Virus record (IMG/VR): IMGVR_UViG_3300025000_000231
Location: 1-39,384 of that record
Strand: one strand, 5' to 3'
From: a virus
DNA: 39,384 nt
In this document: one piece after another, positions 22,814 through 30,747 of the stretch
Position numbering within the stretch: the stretch's first letter is position 1
Layout of the letters: every line of letters begins with the position of its first letter
Translations under genes and position numbers: made by a program
The notes under the pieces: generated by a model
Told to the model about the DNA's origin: nothing
What the model saw: only the letters and a program-made list of their open reading frames with translations
The model's database searches: none

Positions 22814-23032
22814 TCATCTTGCTACGGTTTTATCCCCCATAATCACCACGACTGGACGCCATACCCGACTTGCGGAGCATTGCGCGCAGATGATCGTCAC
22901 TTTCAGGGGGAATATCGCATTGCCATTGTACAATCGCATCCCGTCTGTTGTGCCTAACTCCGCATGGCAATTGGTACACTTGAACGGCTTGCGCTCTGGC
23001 TGAATACTCATTTCTACCGGTAACTCTGTCAT
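22814..23032 (-). CDS. Small zinc-ribbon protein, Com-like
   Basis: 72 residues with CTNCHAELG and, 28 residues after the first pair, CAQC, giving a four-cysteine zinc ribbon. It resembles the Com family of small phage zinc-finger regulators, where the protein of phage Mu acts on translation, and other phage zinc ribbons ending in VWRP. ATGA overlap with the gp10-like gene. It is the last gene of the terminase-portal transcript. Specific target unknown. Confidence 0.7.
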   Translation of the reverse strand: MTELPVEMSIQPERKPFKCTNCHAELGTTDGMRLYNGNAIFPLKVTIICAQCSASRVWRPVVVIMGDKTVAR

Positions 23033-23472
23033 TTTCCTAACGCCTTTCTGAACGCCGCATTGACAATTTTCGGCATGGTCTTTTTCATTTCATCGACTAC
23101 CAATTCTTCATATCCCCTGGCCTTGATACCGGGCCGGGGGTGTTTGCGAGAGATAAAAAGTACCCCACCCTTACCCACGCCAGAACTCAGCACTCCTACC
23201 TTCGTTTTTGCCATAAAGCCGGGCGTCATGGTGGCATAGCGAACTCTTGTGCCCCGTGTCAAATATAGATACGGCTTCTCAGTCGTGAACACTTCGCGGC
23301 CTTGTGGGGTCTTGGTAATGATAAAGCGAACGCCGCTCTTCCAGGTGGACGTTGGGCGCAAGAGAAGCTCACGGGCATCTTCAGCCGACTCGTCAAGCGC
23401 ATCTTGAAGATTGGCGCTCAGCTTTGACGCCATCTTGAACCAGTCAGGCGGGGGTCGAATGGGAGTGAACAC
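23029..23472 (-). CDS. HK97 gp10-like head-tail / tail completion protein
   Basis: 147 residues. It begins with a helical part (KMASKLSANLQDALDESAEDARELL), then a beta region with TSTWKSGVRFI, YLTRGTRVRYATM, a loop containing RKHPRPGIKARGY, and a C-terminal helix (VDEMKKTMPKIVNAAFRKALG). This helix-beta-PGIKAR-helix order is typical of HK97 gp10-like proteins, which sit near the tail top. Here it lies unusually far upstream of the tail genes, next to the minor head protein. The ATG overlaps the stop of the previous small gene (TAATG-type). Confidence 0.72.
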   Translation of the reverse strand: MFTPIRPPPDWFKMASKLSANLQDALDESAEDARELLLRPTSTWKSGVRFIITKTPQGREVFTTEKPYLYLTRGTRVRYATMTPGFMAKTKVGVLSSGVGKGGVLFISRKHPRPGIKARGYEELVVDEMKKTMPKIVNAAFRKALGK

Positions 23473-23621
23473 TACTTCGGCTTCCCTTGCTTCTTTAGCT
23501 TTTCGACTAATTCAGCCGTAATCTTGCGCTCGCTTTCGGCGGAAGGCAAGGAACGAATCCAATCATCATTCGCTTCACTATCATTGCGAATGACGGGCAA
23601 TTTTTCATTCGGAGATGTCAT
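23472..23621 (-). CDS. Short linker gene, unknown function
   Basis: 48 codons from ATG 23621 (MTSPNEKLPVIRNDSEANDD), overlapping the ADP-ribosyltransferase gene by 17 nt; a longer upstream frame is only the shadow of that gene. The product is highly charged and helical at its end (ITAELVEKLKKQGKPK). Tight coupling to the gp10-like gene supports it as real. Nothing more can be said. Confidence 0.6.
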   Translation of the reverse strand: MTSPNEKLPVIRNDSEANDDWIRSLPSAESERKITAELVEKLKKQGKPK

Positions 23622-25440
23622 AGATATATACCTCCTGGTTTGGACGTGAACCCAAAACCAGCAACTCCATTTCATTGAGACAACCGGGGCCGGTGAAACA
23701 GGATGAAATAATATCCTTGACCTTGATTTTAGCACTCATCATAATACCACCTGCGGCAACATCGGAGAATAATCTAGCCTGCCCAACGTCAAAGCTCCAA
23801 CTCTCTACCGCGTTACCTTCGTACTTTGCTTTTCCGGTTAGCTTGCCGCCGTTACCCTTTTCTCTCATTCCCCGATAGAGAACAATCTCATCATCGGGTT
23901 TATAGCCTGCTTTCTGAAAGAAGGCTTGAGTCTCTTTATAAACCGCTTTCCAGTAGGTTTTATCCTTTGAAATGTCAGATTTACTAATATGATCTTGGGG
24001 ATATTTTGACTGGTTCAATTCGTTCGCTTTGTCACTTTGCCATTTCGACAATTTCACCCCGAACGCTTGCGCCGCTGCCATTTGTATACCGAGTGCATAC
24101 GGGTTATCATCGTTCGATGTGCGCGCCCAAAGATGAATATTTTGGGCGGTATTCTGTTTCCCCGCCCCTTGCGCCGCAAGTCGATTGACAATATCGATTT
24201 TTAGACTTTTTCGTAAATCATCGCCCGCCAGGTCGAATTGCTGTCTGGCAGATTGGTTTATTGCGCCATCAAATTGCGCTTTGTCAGATGTCAATAATTG
24301 CGCCGCTTTTTGTATGGAGCTTATGGGATTATCGCTCTTGAATAGCGGCTTTCCTTCTGTGTCCTGGTTTATGCGGTTCATTTCCTTGAGGCCGTGATTT
24401 ATGGCTTTCTCTCGATTGCCCCCAAGTAAAGCCGCTCTACCGTGCGCTTCTCTTGTCCAGTTATAGCGGGCATTGCGCACGTCCTCAATATCGTACTCTT
24501 TGACGCCTGTCATTGCTTTTTCTTCCCCTCCCCCCTTAGGTTTCTTGACAGGGACGGGCATACCAGCCCGCTTGCGGTAGGCTTCACGTTCGCCCGCCTC
24601 TTGACCGCGCATTGAACTCCGCGCCTTATCCAGAGACCCGAACCGCCAGCCGTGCCGCTTTTGGTTGTGCATCCCCTGGCGGTGTTTCAACGCCGCCTCA
24701 ACTACCCGCTCTTTCAGGGACTTGGTTTCGTAGACAGGCCAGCCGTGCCAGATGTAGAGCGGATTCCAGTCCTTTGCCCGTTGTAAGCAGTCTACGCAGT
24801 GTTCGGCTTGCCCAAGTGTCCAGGTTGCATTGTACTCGCCTTCGTCAAGGTTCAGTGGTTCGATCAACCATTCACAGCGGTCGCGTGTTTTGCAAATTGC
24901 CGAGCCGTCAGCGGGATAGGCGGGCAGGTGCAGGCCGTACTTGCTCATTTCGCCCCACTTCGCGCCCTTGCCTTGCTGGTACGCCGCCCATATCGCGCTG
25001 CCGTACATCGCCGCCCGGCCCGCGTTCAGGTTGGGGTAGCCGAAGAATAGATTTATGGGGGTCGCGTCAATCTCTTCGCCGTCCGGCCCGATGAAGATGA
25101 GCCGCCCGTCATCTGTCAGGCGATAATACTCCGCTGGCAAGACACCCACAAAGTTACCCTTGCGGTACTCTTCGATAGCGGTTTCGAGCTGGCTGGCAAA
25201 GTTGTCCAGGAAAGCGAATTGACTTTCGATGTAGGCTTGCAATCCTTCACTGTCAATGACGGCCTCGCCGTCCTCGCCAAGTATCCAGGCCGAACTCAGG
25301 TACAAGGCCAGCAGGTCGCCCATCTCGGCGCGCCAGTCGGCAGGCGTCATTTCTCCGCTGGCTAGCTTGCGCCACAATTCGGCAATGCCAAGCTGGACAT
25401 CGGTTTCAAGAGCATCGTAGACTTCTTCAGGGGTTGGCAT
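23605..25440 (-). CDS. Minor head protein fused through the tag to an ADP-ribosyltransferase
   Basis: 611 residues. Residues 1-245 look like a phage minor head (gp7/Mu F-like) region: helical start, GYPNLNAGRAAMYGSA, and a cysteine set CKTRDRCEW ... EHCVDCLQRAKDWNPL that may bind zinc. The tag KHRQGMHNQKRHG is at 252-264, followed by WRFGSLDKAR...EREAYRK. The C-terminal 100 residues show the R-S-E signature of ADP-ribosyltransferases: R523 in LYRGM, S547-W-S549 in VESWSFD, and E590-M-E592 in LNEMELLVLG. It should transfer ADP-ribose from NAD to a protein or other target, probably carried in the virion and released into the host. Located just after a tagged membrane protein and portal, like minor head genes in many phages. 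The target is unknown. Confidence 0.87.
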   Translation of the reverse strand: MPTPEEVYDALETDVQLGIAELWRKLASGEMTPADWRAEMGDLLALYLSSAWILGEDGEAVIDSEGLQAYIESQFAFLDNFASQLETAIEEYRKGNFVGVLPAEYYRLTDDGRLIFIGPDGEEIDATPINLFFGYPNLNAGRAAMYGSAIWAAYQQGKGAKWGEMSKYGLHLPAYPADGSAICKTRDRCEWLIEPLNLDEGEYNATWTLGQAEHCVDCLQRAKDWNPLYIWHGWPVYETKSLKERVVEAALKHRQGMHNQKRHGWRFGSLDKARSSMRGQEAGEREAYRKRAGMPVPVKKPKGGGEEKAMTGVKEYDIEDVRNARYNWTREAHGRAALLGGNREKAINHGLKEMNRINQDTEGKPLFKSDNPISSIQKAAQLLTSDKAQFDGAINQSARQQFDLAGDDLRKSLKIDIVNRLAAQGAGKQNTAQNIHLWARTSNDDNPYALGIQMAAAQAFGVKLSKWQSDKANELNQSKYPQDHISKSDISKDKTYWKAVYKETQAFFQKAGYKPDDEIVLYRGMREKGNGGKLTGKAKYEGNAVESWSFDVGQARLFSDVAAGGIMMSAKIKVKDIISSCFTGPGCLNEMELLVLGSRPNQEVYIYDISE

Positions 25441-25978
25441 GGGTTACACCATCATTCTTGTGAGCATAATTCATTCCTGCCCAAAACACCTGCCATAATA
25501 TCATGGCGTTTTCTTCATCGCTGCGTTTCTCCCATTCGGGCACGGTAGAACCGTCCAGCGTGTCCGGGGCCGTGAATACCTGGTACAGCTCGCGATAGAC
25601 ACCGACAGACTCGCCGGATACGCTATCTAACCCACTTTCGGCAAGAAATTCTTTGAGTGCAAGGTTTGGGGCGTTTTCCGCCATAAGATCATTATACAAT
25701 TTGTCATCATCAAAGTCAGGATCGCCATCACACCCCATGAGAAATATTTCCCTAAACTTCTCTTTCTTCTCTCGCGGAAGATCGTGCTCGAGGAAATATT
25801 TCTCGAAGGTATATCCATCTTCCCTGTATGGCGTTCCGAGTGCAAAGACATAGGCGGCAAACAGCGCTTCCTCTTCTTCGGGGTCTGAAATTTCTGTGCC
25901 TGTAATAGTGATAACATACTCAAATAAGTCTCTTTGCGTATGCCCATATTCTGCAAGGGTTTGTTCTTCGGTTTGCAT
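25427..25978 (-). CDS. Acidic protein of unknown function
   Basis: 183 residues from ATG 25978, 2 nt after the tagged paralog; the longer frame upstream is that gene's shadow. Strongly acidic and helical (EISDPEEEEALFAAYVFALG, CDGDPDFDDDKLYNDL), without membrane segments or known motifs. It overlaps the ADP-ribosyltransferase start by 14 nt. Small acidic proteins next to toxins can be inhibitors, so an immunity-like partner for the ADP-ribosyltransferase is possible, but nothing in the sequence proves this. Confidence 0.7.
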   Translation of the reverse strand: MQTEEQTLAEYGHTQRDLFEYVITITGTEISDPEEEEALFAAYVFALGTPYREDGYTFEKYFLEHDLPREKKEKFREIFLMGCDGDPDFDDDKLYNDLMAENAPNLALKEFLAESGLDSVSGESVGVYRELYQVFTAPDTLDGSTVPEWEKRSDEENAMILWQVFWAGMNYAHKNDGVTHANP

Positions 25979-25980
25979 GT

Positions 25981-26646
25981 TTACACCATCGGAGTAACAA
26001 CTAAATCCGCTGCCGGGGCTGCGGTTGCTGCAAGGTATGGCGCTGAAACCTGTAAGGCGGCAATGGCGATAGAAGCAACCGCGACGGTGACGCCTATCGC
26101 AAGTGCTACTTTGGCCGCACTGATACCAATCTTTTTGACCACTGCCCACACGACGGCTAATACCCGGTTTGGGTGCTTCGTTTTGCCGCCGTCATAAGAA
26201 TAGCGACGGGGTGCTGCGCCGCGCCCGCCATACACATCTTCAACTACCCGCCGCCCGTTGGGGAGTTTCACTACCCGCGCCGTGTCTGCGCCCTTGGCTG
26301 GCTTGGGTGTCCCTTTGCCTTCCACGTCTCGCAAGCCATCCTTGGCGGGCGTTACTTTCGCAATTTTGGGGGCCTTCGCTGGCTTCTCTGACTTCGGCGG
26401 TTTCTCCACTTTGGGCTTCGCTACCTTTGCGGGCTTTTCACCCCTCGACGGTTTCGGAGCCTTGGCTGGCTTCTCACCCGCTGGCTTGTTTGCCTTGGGC
26501 TTTACCGCTTTCGGGGCGGGCGGTTTGTAGCCCGGCGGGGCCGGTTGCGGGTACATCGCCATGCGGTTGCCGTGCGTTTTTTGGTTGTGCATCCCCTGGC
26601 GGTGCTTCAGCCCTTCCAGCCACACTTCCTCAACTAGATTTTTCAT
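25981..26646 (-). CDS. Tagged basic membrane protein, paralog of 12501-13166
   Basis: 221 residues from ATG 26646, overlapping the portal end by 17 nt; a frame that extends upstream to 26856 is a shadow of the portal gene. Tag at 14-26 (KHRQGMHNQKTHG), then NRMAMYPQPAPPGYKPP, a Lys/Pro-rich linker, the VKLPNGRRVVEDVY ... RYSYDGGKTKHPN patch and the C-terminal hydrophobic helix (AAKVALAIGVTVAVASIAIA). Same length and same order of parts as the other copy, about 13.5 kb away, with the linker much diverged. Portal-proximal location suggests a head or ejection protein; the helix suggests membrane contact. Family not recognised. Confidence 0.83.
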   Translation of the reverse strand: MKNLVEEVWLEGLKHRQGMHNQKTHGNRMAMYPQPAPPGYKPPAPKAVKPKANKPAGEKPAKAPKPSRGEKPAKVAKPKVEKPPKSEKPAKAPKIAKVTPAKDGLRDVEGKGTPKPAKGADTARVVKLPNGRRVVEDVYGGRGAAPRRYSYDGGKTKHPNRVLAVVWAVVKKIGISAAKVALAIGVTVAVASIAIAALQVSAPYLAATAAPAADLVVTPMV

Positions 26647-29248
26647 CGCCGATAATCTCCAATCGCTGCTTGCGCTCTGCCCGCTCGAATTTCTTGCCGG
26701 TGTCCAGTTTGCGCTTTGTCTTTTCCAACAGCTTGCGCGCCGCCGCAATCGGGGGCTTGAACTCCTTGACTTCTGGCACGTCCTCGACACTCTCGCCTTC
26801 GGTTTCCGGGGTCTCACCTTCGGTGGTGGTTTCCGGCATTGCCTCGGCTTCCTCATCTTTGGGTTGAGTGGGCGTCATCTTCTCATCATCGGCCATTGAC
26901 CCGCCCGACGTCTCATCTTTGGGTAAGAACTCTTTGGGCAAAATGTCTTGATCGACCAATACCTGTACCGCCTGCTCCGGCATGACAATCCCACCTTCGA
27001 TAGCGGCCTTCATATTGGCAATGCGCTTGCCTTCGTAATCCGCTTGCGCTGCCATGTCGCGCAGGTCTTTCTCGAACCATACCCAGGTCGTGAAGTCGGG
27101 CAAGACAAGGGTATTATTTTGGTGTGTCCACTGCTGCTGCCAGCTTGCCAACCCACGCCCGCTCGATTTTTCCGCCAAAACAATCGACTGTGCGCCAGTC
27201 CCGAACCCTTGCCCCGATAGCGGCTGTAAGTCCTGCGGGTCAAGCCCGATATTGTCCGCATAGGTCAAGATGGATAGATCAAACTCTTGCTTGCGCTCGA
27301 ATCTGTCTGGCAATTCTGCCAGCGGGATGGTAGCGACTTCAGGCGGTTTATCCGAGGGTACGCCGATAATCACCGCGCCCATGTAAGCCGCAAGCCCCTT
27401 CGCTACGGTTTGCTCTTTGGCTGCCCGAACTGCCCCTTCGATCTGCGCTTGTACCAGGCCATTGACGATGTAAAGGGCAAGGGGGGAAAGACCTGCCACC
27501 TTTTCTCTCAGATACCACTCGATAGCGGCTAGCTTGTAAATTGCATTGTAAGACCTGCCCGCCGCCGACCTGCCCACCCCGAAATACATCTCGCCAGGGT
27601 CTGGCATGTCTGAGAACATCATCACCTGGTGGGCCTTCAACTCGTGGATTCGGTTGCGCCGGTCTCGGTACAAAGCGGGTATAGCCGGGTCGCCTGTGCG
27701 CGTGCAATTGTGAACTACAAGATCGCCCGCAATAAAATTGTGGTGCTCTTCAACGTCAATACAGAAGGTTGTGGCCTGTTGACCGTTATCACCCGCCTTG
27801 ACTTCCACGACGGTATCCATAAACCGTTCGGCTTCTCCCAAATCCCAAAGATCGGGAGAAAAGTCAAAGGAGCTTGGAAGTGGAGGAAGTTTATAGCGTA
27901 GGACTGGTGGAATATACGGCGCTACTGTCTGCAAGAACTCCATGCTTGCATGAACAGGAATATAAATCTCATTCTTGTGCAGCCTCGCGTCAAATCCTTT
28001 AGACTTCAAGAACTCGACTAACCAATCTTTATCATCTTGGCTATAGTCGTTTACGGCGAATCTAACCGCTGGTTTTCTACCAGGAACTCCAGAAAACATA
28101 AGGTTTCCATCATCCATGTACCACGTGGCAAGCATGAGCGGGCCGTAATACTCTTCGATCAATTCGCGGGCAACGTGCTTGCCGTCTTTGTACCACGCAT
28201 CCCACCAATCCATAAATGCCGGTGTTCTATGGGTTGATGTTTGATAGACACGATTAGCAAAGGCTTTCTTTCCTGCGATTGTCATTATTCTTGCTGGAAT
28301 AGTGCGAATTGGGCTAAACCCAAACCCCTTCATGGATTTTATTTTTAGGTCAAGCCATTCTTTTTGTGCTTCACCCTGAGCAAAGTCAATAGCAGCGTAT
28401 TGGTTTTTGCTGATACTGGAATCGCCCAACAAAGCACCTACAAGCATAGACGCCTGCCCCCAACTAGGGGCCGGGTGCTGCGTAACAATTTCATCGCCCG
28501 GCCTTAGGTTTCCAGCGTCTTTCCATCCCGTAGAAGTCAAGAATGGATGATCGTCAGTAGCCCATATTTTTTGAGTGCGCCCGTAGGTATGTTTGGCGTG
28601 TTTTGTTTCAATGCGCAACCATTTCCTGCCGTCAAGATTGTTTTCATACCAATTCGTAATCTTGCGCGGTTCAAGTTTACCGGTCGACTCGTTGAACGCC
28701 ACGACATCGCCGCTGTATTTCTTGCGTACAATGTCCATAATAGCCATTGTTTTTCCGTCCGCAAGCAATACTCTTGTTTCACGCCCAAGACATCTCATGC
28801 TGTCGAGGTGTCTTAGCCCGACAATTTTACTCCCGACTGATTTACGCTCTCGGATAATCTCTGTAAATGATCCGTTATCGGTCACTAGAAAGTCTGCCAG
28901 GTGCTTGGATAAAAATTGCACCCACCCGATCTGTTGACCATCGGCCATGAGATACAATTCCTGGAACTGGCGCGCCCGTCTATCGGACGTGCTATCGATG
29001 CGCCATGACTTACTGGCGATCTTGGTAATGGCGATATAAACCGCCGCTGCCCACATCGCCTCGTTGTAGACGGTAGAGCGCAATACTTCATCCCGTCCCC
29101 GCGACCAGTAGGCCGGGGGCTGCGGGGGTAGGGGCATGTTATTCGAGTATGTCCACGTTTGGGGAATGACAAGCGAGATTACCCCGCCTTGCACGCTCCC
29201 CTGGTCGCCAGCCGTTACCGATTTATTCAGGAAGTCAGTCTCTGCCAT
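26630..29248 (-). CDS. Portal protein (HK97 family) interrupted by an intein
   Basis: 872 residues from ATG 29248, with AGGTG just upstream; the open frame starts 18 codons earlier inside the terminase end. The host protein is an HK97-type phage portal: MPLPPQPPAYWSRGRDEV, AVYIAITKIASKSWRI, LADFLVTDNGSFTEI, RHLDSMR / CTRTGDPAIPALYRD, then the HQVMMFSDMPDPGEMYFGVG stretch and later QSIVLAEKSSGRGLAS. A 362-residue intein (27707-28792) sits at the SMR/CTRTG junction and must be spliced out for a working portal of about 510 residues. After the portal core comes an acidic, Glu/Pro/Thr-rich extension and a basic end. The portal forms the DNA entry/exit ring and the packaging motor docking site. Confidence 0.93.
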   Translation of the reverse strand: MAETDFLNKSVTAGDQGSVQGGVISLVIPQTWTYSNNMPLPPQPPAYWSRGRDEVLRSTVYNEAMWAAAVYIAITKIASKSWRIDSTSDRRARQFQELYLMADGQQIGWVQFLSKHLADFLVTDNGSFTEIIRERKSVGSKIVGLRHLDSMRCLGRETRVLLADGKTMAIMDIVRKKYSGDVVAFNESTGKLEPRKITNWYENNLDGRKWLRIETKHAKHTYGRTQKIWATDDHPFLTSTGWKDAGNLRPGDEIVTQHPAPSWGQASMLVGALLGDSSISKNQYAAIDFAQGEAQKEWLDLKIKSMKGFGFSPIRTIPARIMTIAGKKAFANRVYQTSTHRTPAFMDWWDAWYKDGKHVARELIEEYYGPLMLATWYMDDGNLMFSGVPGRKPAVRFAVNDYSQDDKDWLVEFLKSKGFDARLHKNEIYIPVHASMEFLQTVAPYIPPVLRYKLPPLPSSFDFSPDLWDLGEAERFMDTVVEVKAGDNGQQATTFCIDVEEHHNFIAGDLVVHNCTRTGDPAIPALYRDRRNRIHELKAHQVMMFSDMPDPGEMYFGVGRSAAGRSYNAIYKLAAIEWYLREKVAGLSPLALYIVNGLVQAQIEGAVRAAKEQTVAKGLAAYMGAVIIGVPSDKPPEVATIPLAELPDRFERKQEFDLSILTYADNIGLDPQDLQPLSGQGFGTGAQSIVLAEKSSGRGLASWQQQWTHQNNTLVLPDFTTWVWFEKDLRDMAAQADYEGKRIANMKAAIEGGIVMPEQAVQVLVDQDILPKEFLPKDETSGGSMADDEKMTPTQPKDEEAEAMPETTTEGETPETEGESVEDVPEVKEFKPPIAAARKLLEKTKRKLDTGKKFERAERKQRLEIIGDEKSS
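27707..28792 (-). other. Intein with LAGLIDADG-type homing endonuclease inside the portal
   Basis: 362 codons. Block A starts with Cys1 in CLGRETRVLLADGKTM. Block B has ATDDHPFLTSTGW. The endonuclease half holds two dodecapeptide-like motifs, MLVGALLGDSS and LATWYMDDGN. The C-terminal blocks read TFCIDVEEHHNFIAGDLVVHN, with the HN end, followed by Cys as the +1 extein residue. All splicing residues look intact, so it should be active both in splicing and perhaps in homing. Confidence 0.93.
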
Positions 29249-29256
29249 CTTTGCAC

Positions 29257-30747
29257 CTATAAGCCCCAATAGCTCGATCTCGCTGCCGCCATACTCAGGC
29301 ACACGGCAAGATCGATCTTCAGGTTATCGTTCTTTTTGGTCAATCTCAACTTTTCGCCGCTCGTTTCCATGTTCGCATTCTGGATATGCTCGGACAGGTC
29401 ATAATCGCCCGTGTGGTGGACGCGCCTATCTCTAATCATATCACGCAATGACTTATCTGCAACTGCCCTTTCTTGCCCTTGTGCGAACGCATAGAACGTG
29501 CTAATCAATTCGTTCGTCAATCGGCTCGCCATGTCCTCAAGCTGGTAAGGGTCATAAGCGACTTCGATCACGTTGTACAGGTCAATCAGCCTGCGCAATT
29601 CCTTTTCGGGGCCATCTTCGCCGCCAAAGTCTAACTTACCACCTTTGGGGGGCTTCCACGCTCTTGAATAGCGCACGTCATATTGACCATCACCTCTCCC
29701 CGATAGCATAAGGATACCGAAACAGTCACCCGAAACCGCCGCATCCATCGCAATGATGCAACTCTCGTTTAGCCCAAGAGCGGGGCCAGCCTCGCGGCAG
29801 GCTTCCCACCACTCGGACGGGATGAAGGTCTGAGAACTGGACGCCCACTGGTTCCTGTGTACCCGATTGAACTCGCTTTCCAGCAGGGTCGCTGATTCCT
29901 GTGCATAATATTCTTTCGTCTGCCAGGATAAGCGGGGCTGTGTATTCCAAAGCGAGAACATGCGCGCCGGTTCGTTCCTGAATGCTTCCAGTGGTGGGTC
30001 GATTTTCGTCTTTGCCCACTCGAATTGTGCGCCATGTTTCACGCCGGTTTCATAGAGACGTTCTAAAAGCGGGCTTTCATTCGTGAACCCGGCATAGGTT
30101 TCAATCCACCTGAAAGACTTACCAAACTTAGTCGGGCTTAGGGTCTGCTCTGTCCACATTTTCTCTTGCGCCTTTTGATGCGCTCCCCAGAGCTCGCTGA
30201 ATACTATCATGTCTGCATTGCCACCCGCCTCGCCTGTCGGGTCAATCGGGATTGCTTCGATGAATGTCTTATTCGGCAGGGTGATCTTGTAATTGGCAAT
30301 CTTGACAGTATTCTTTAGGTATGGATTCAACTCGATAGCCCGCCGAATGTAATAAAATACACGGCTATCAGCCTGCTTTAGATCGTTCGCAATGATGTAG
30401 ACGCTGCCCCACTCGACCTGGAAGGCACGCCATAGAACTACGGCGGCGGCAAGCGTCGACTTGATAGATTTTTTTACGTCACTCCAAAGGATTGTTGAAT
30501 AGCGAAATAGCCCATCGTCGCTAACCGATAGGGCTTCTTTCAAACTCAGTCGTTGGTATGCGTGCAATTTCAGGCGATGGTTCGGTGTTTCCGGCACTCT
30601 GAAATGTACCAGCATCCAATGAACTGCATCATCATCAATCAGTGGCGGGGCCGTCGGTTGGTTCAGGCTCAATCCCCGCTTCTGTATCTCCATCAAGCCG
30701 AATACCAACTGACGTAAGGATTCCCGCGACGTGTTTGATAAGCTCAT
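29257..30747 (-). CDS. Terminase large subunit with altered Walker A motif
   Basis: 496 residues if ATG 30747 is used; this gives a 113-nt overlap with the small subunit gene and no clear ribosome binding site, so a later start (ATG 30693 or 30615) is possible. The ATPase part has WSDVKKSIKSTLAAAVVLW (88-106) in the Walker A place, where the usual GK(S/T) reads IKST. The Walker B region is ADMIVFSELWG. The nuclease part shows IIAMDAAVSGDCFGI, EVAYDPYQLEDM and NLKIDLAVCLSMAAA, with the acidic residues expected for an RNase H-like nuclease. It translocates and cuts phage DNA at the portal. The missing Walker A glycine is notable, though related terminases are also divergent there. Confidence 0.88.
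   Translation of the reverse strand: MSLSNTSRESLRQLVFGLMEIQKRGLSLNQPTAPPLIDDDAVHWMLVHFRVPETPNHRLKLHAYQRLSLKEALSVSDDGLFRYSTILWSDVKKSIKSTLAAAVVLWRAFQVEWGSVYIIANDLKQADSRVFYYIRRAIELNPYLKNTVKIANYKITLPNKTFIEAIPIDPTGEAGGNADMIVFSELWGAHQKAQEKMWTEQTLSPTKFGKSFRWIETYAGFTNESPLLERLYETGVKHGAQFEWAKTKIDPPLEAFRNEPARMFSLWNTQPRLSWQTKEYYAQESATLLESEFNRVHRNQWASSSQTFIPSEWWEACREAGPALGLNESCIIAMDAAVSGDCFGILMLSGRGDGQYDVRYSRAWKPPKGGKLDFGGEDGPEKELRRLIDLYNVIEVAYDPYQLEDMASRLTNELISTFYAFAQGQERAVADKSLRDMIRDRRVHHTGDYDLSEHIQNANMETSGEKLRLTKKNDNLKIDLAVCLSMAAARSSYWGL

Noticed and set aside
26647-26856. Longer N-terminus for the second tagged membrane protein
   Set aside because: It lies fully inside the portal gene in another frame, with an Arg/Lys-rich meaningless sequence; the start at 26646 gives the same length as the paralog.
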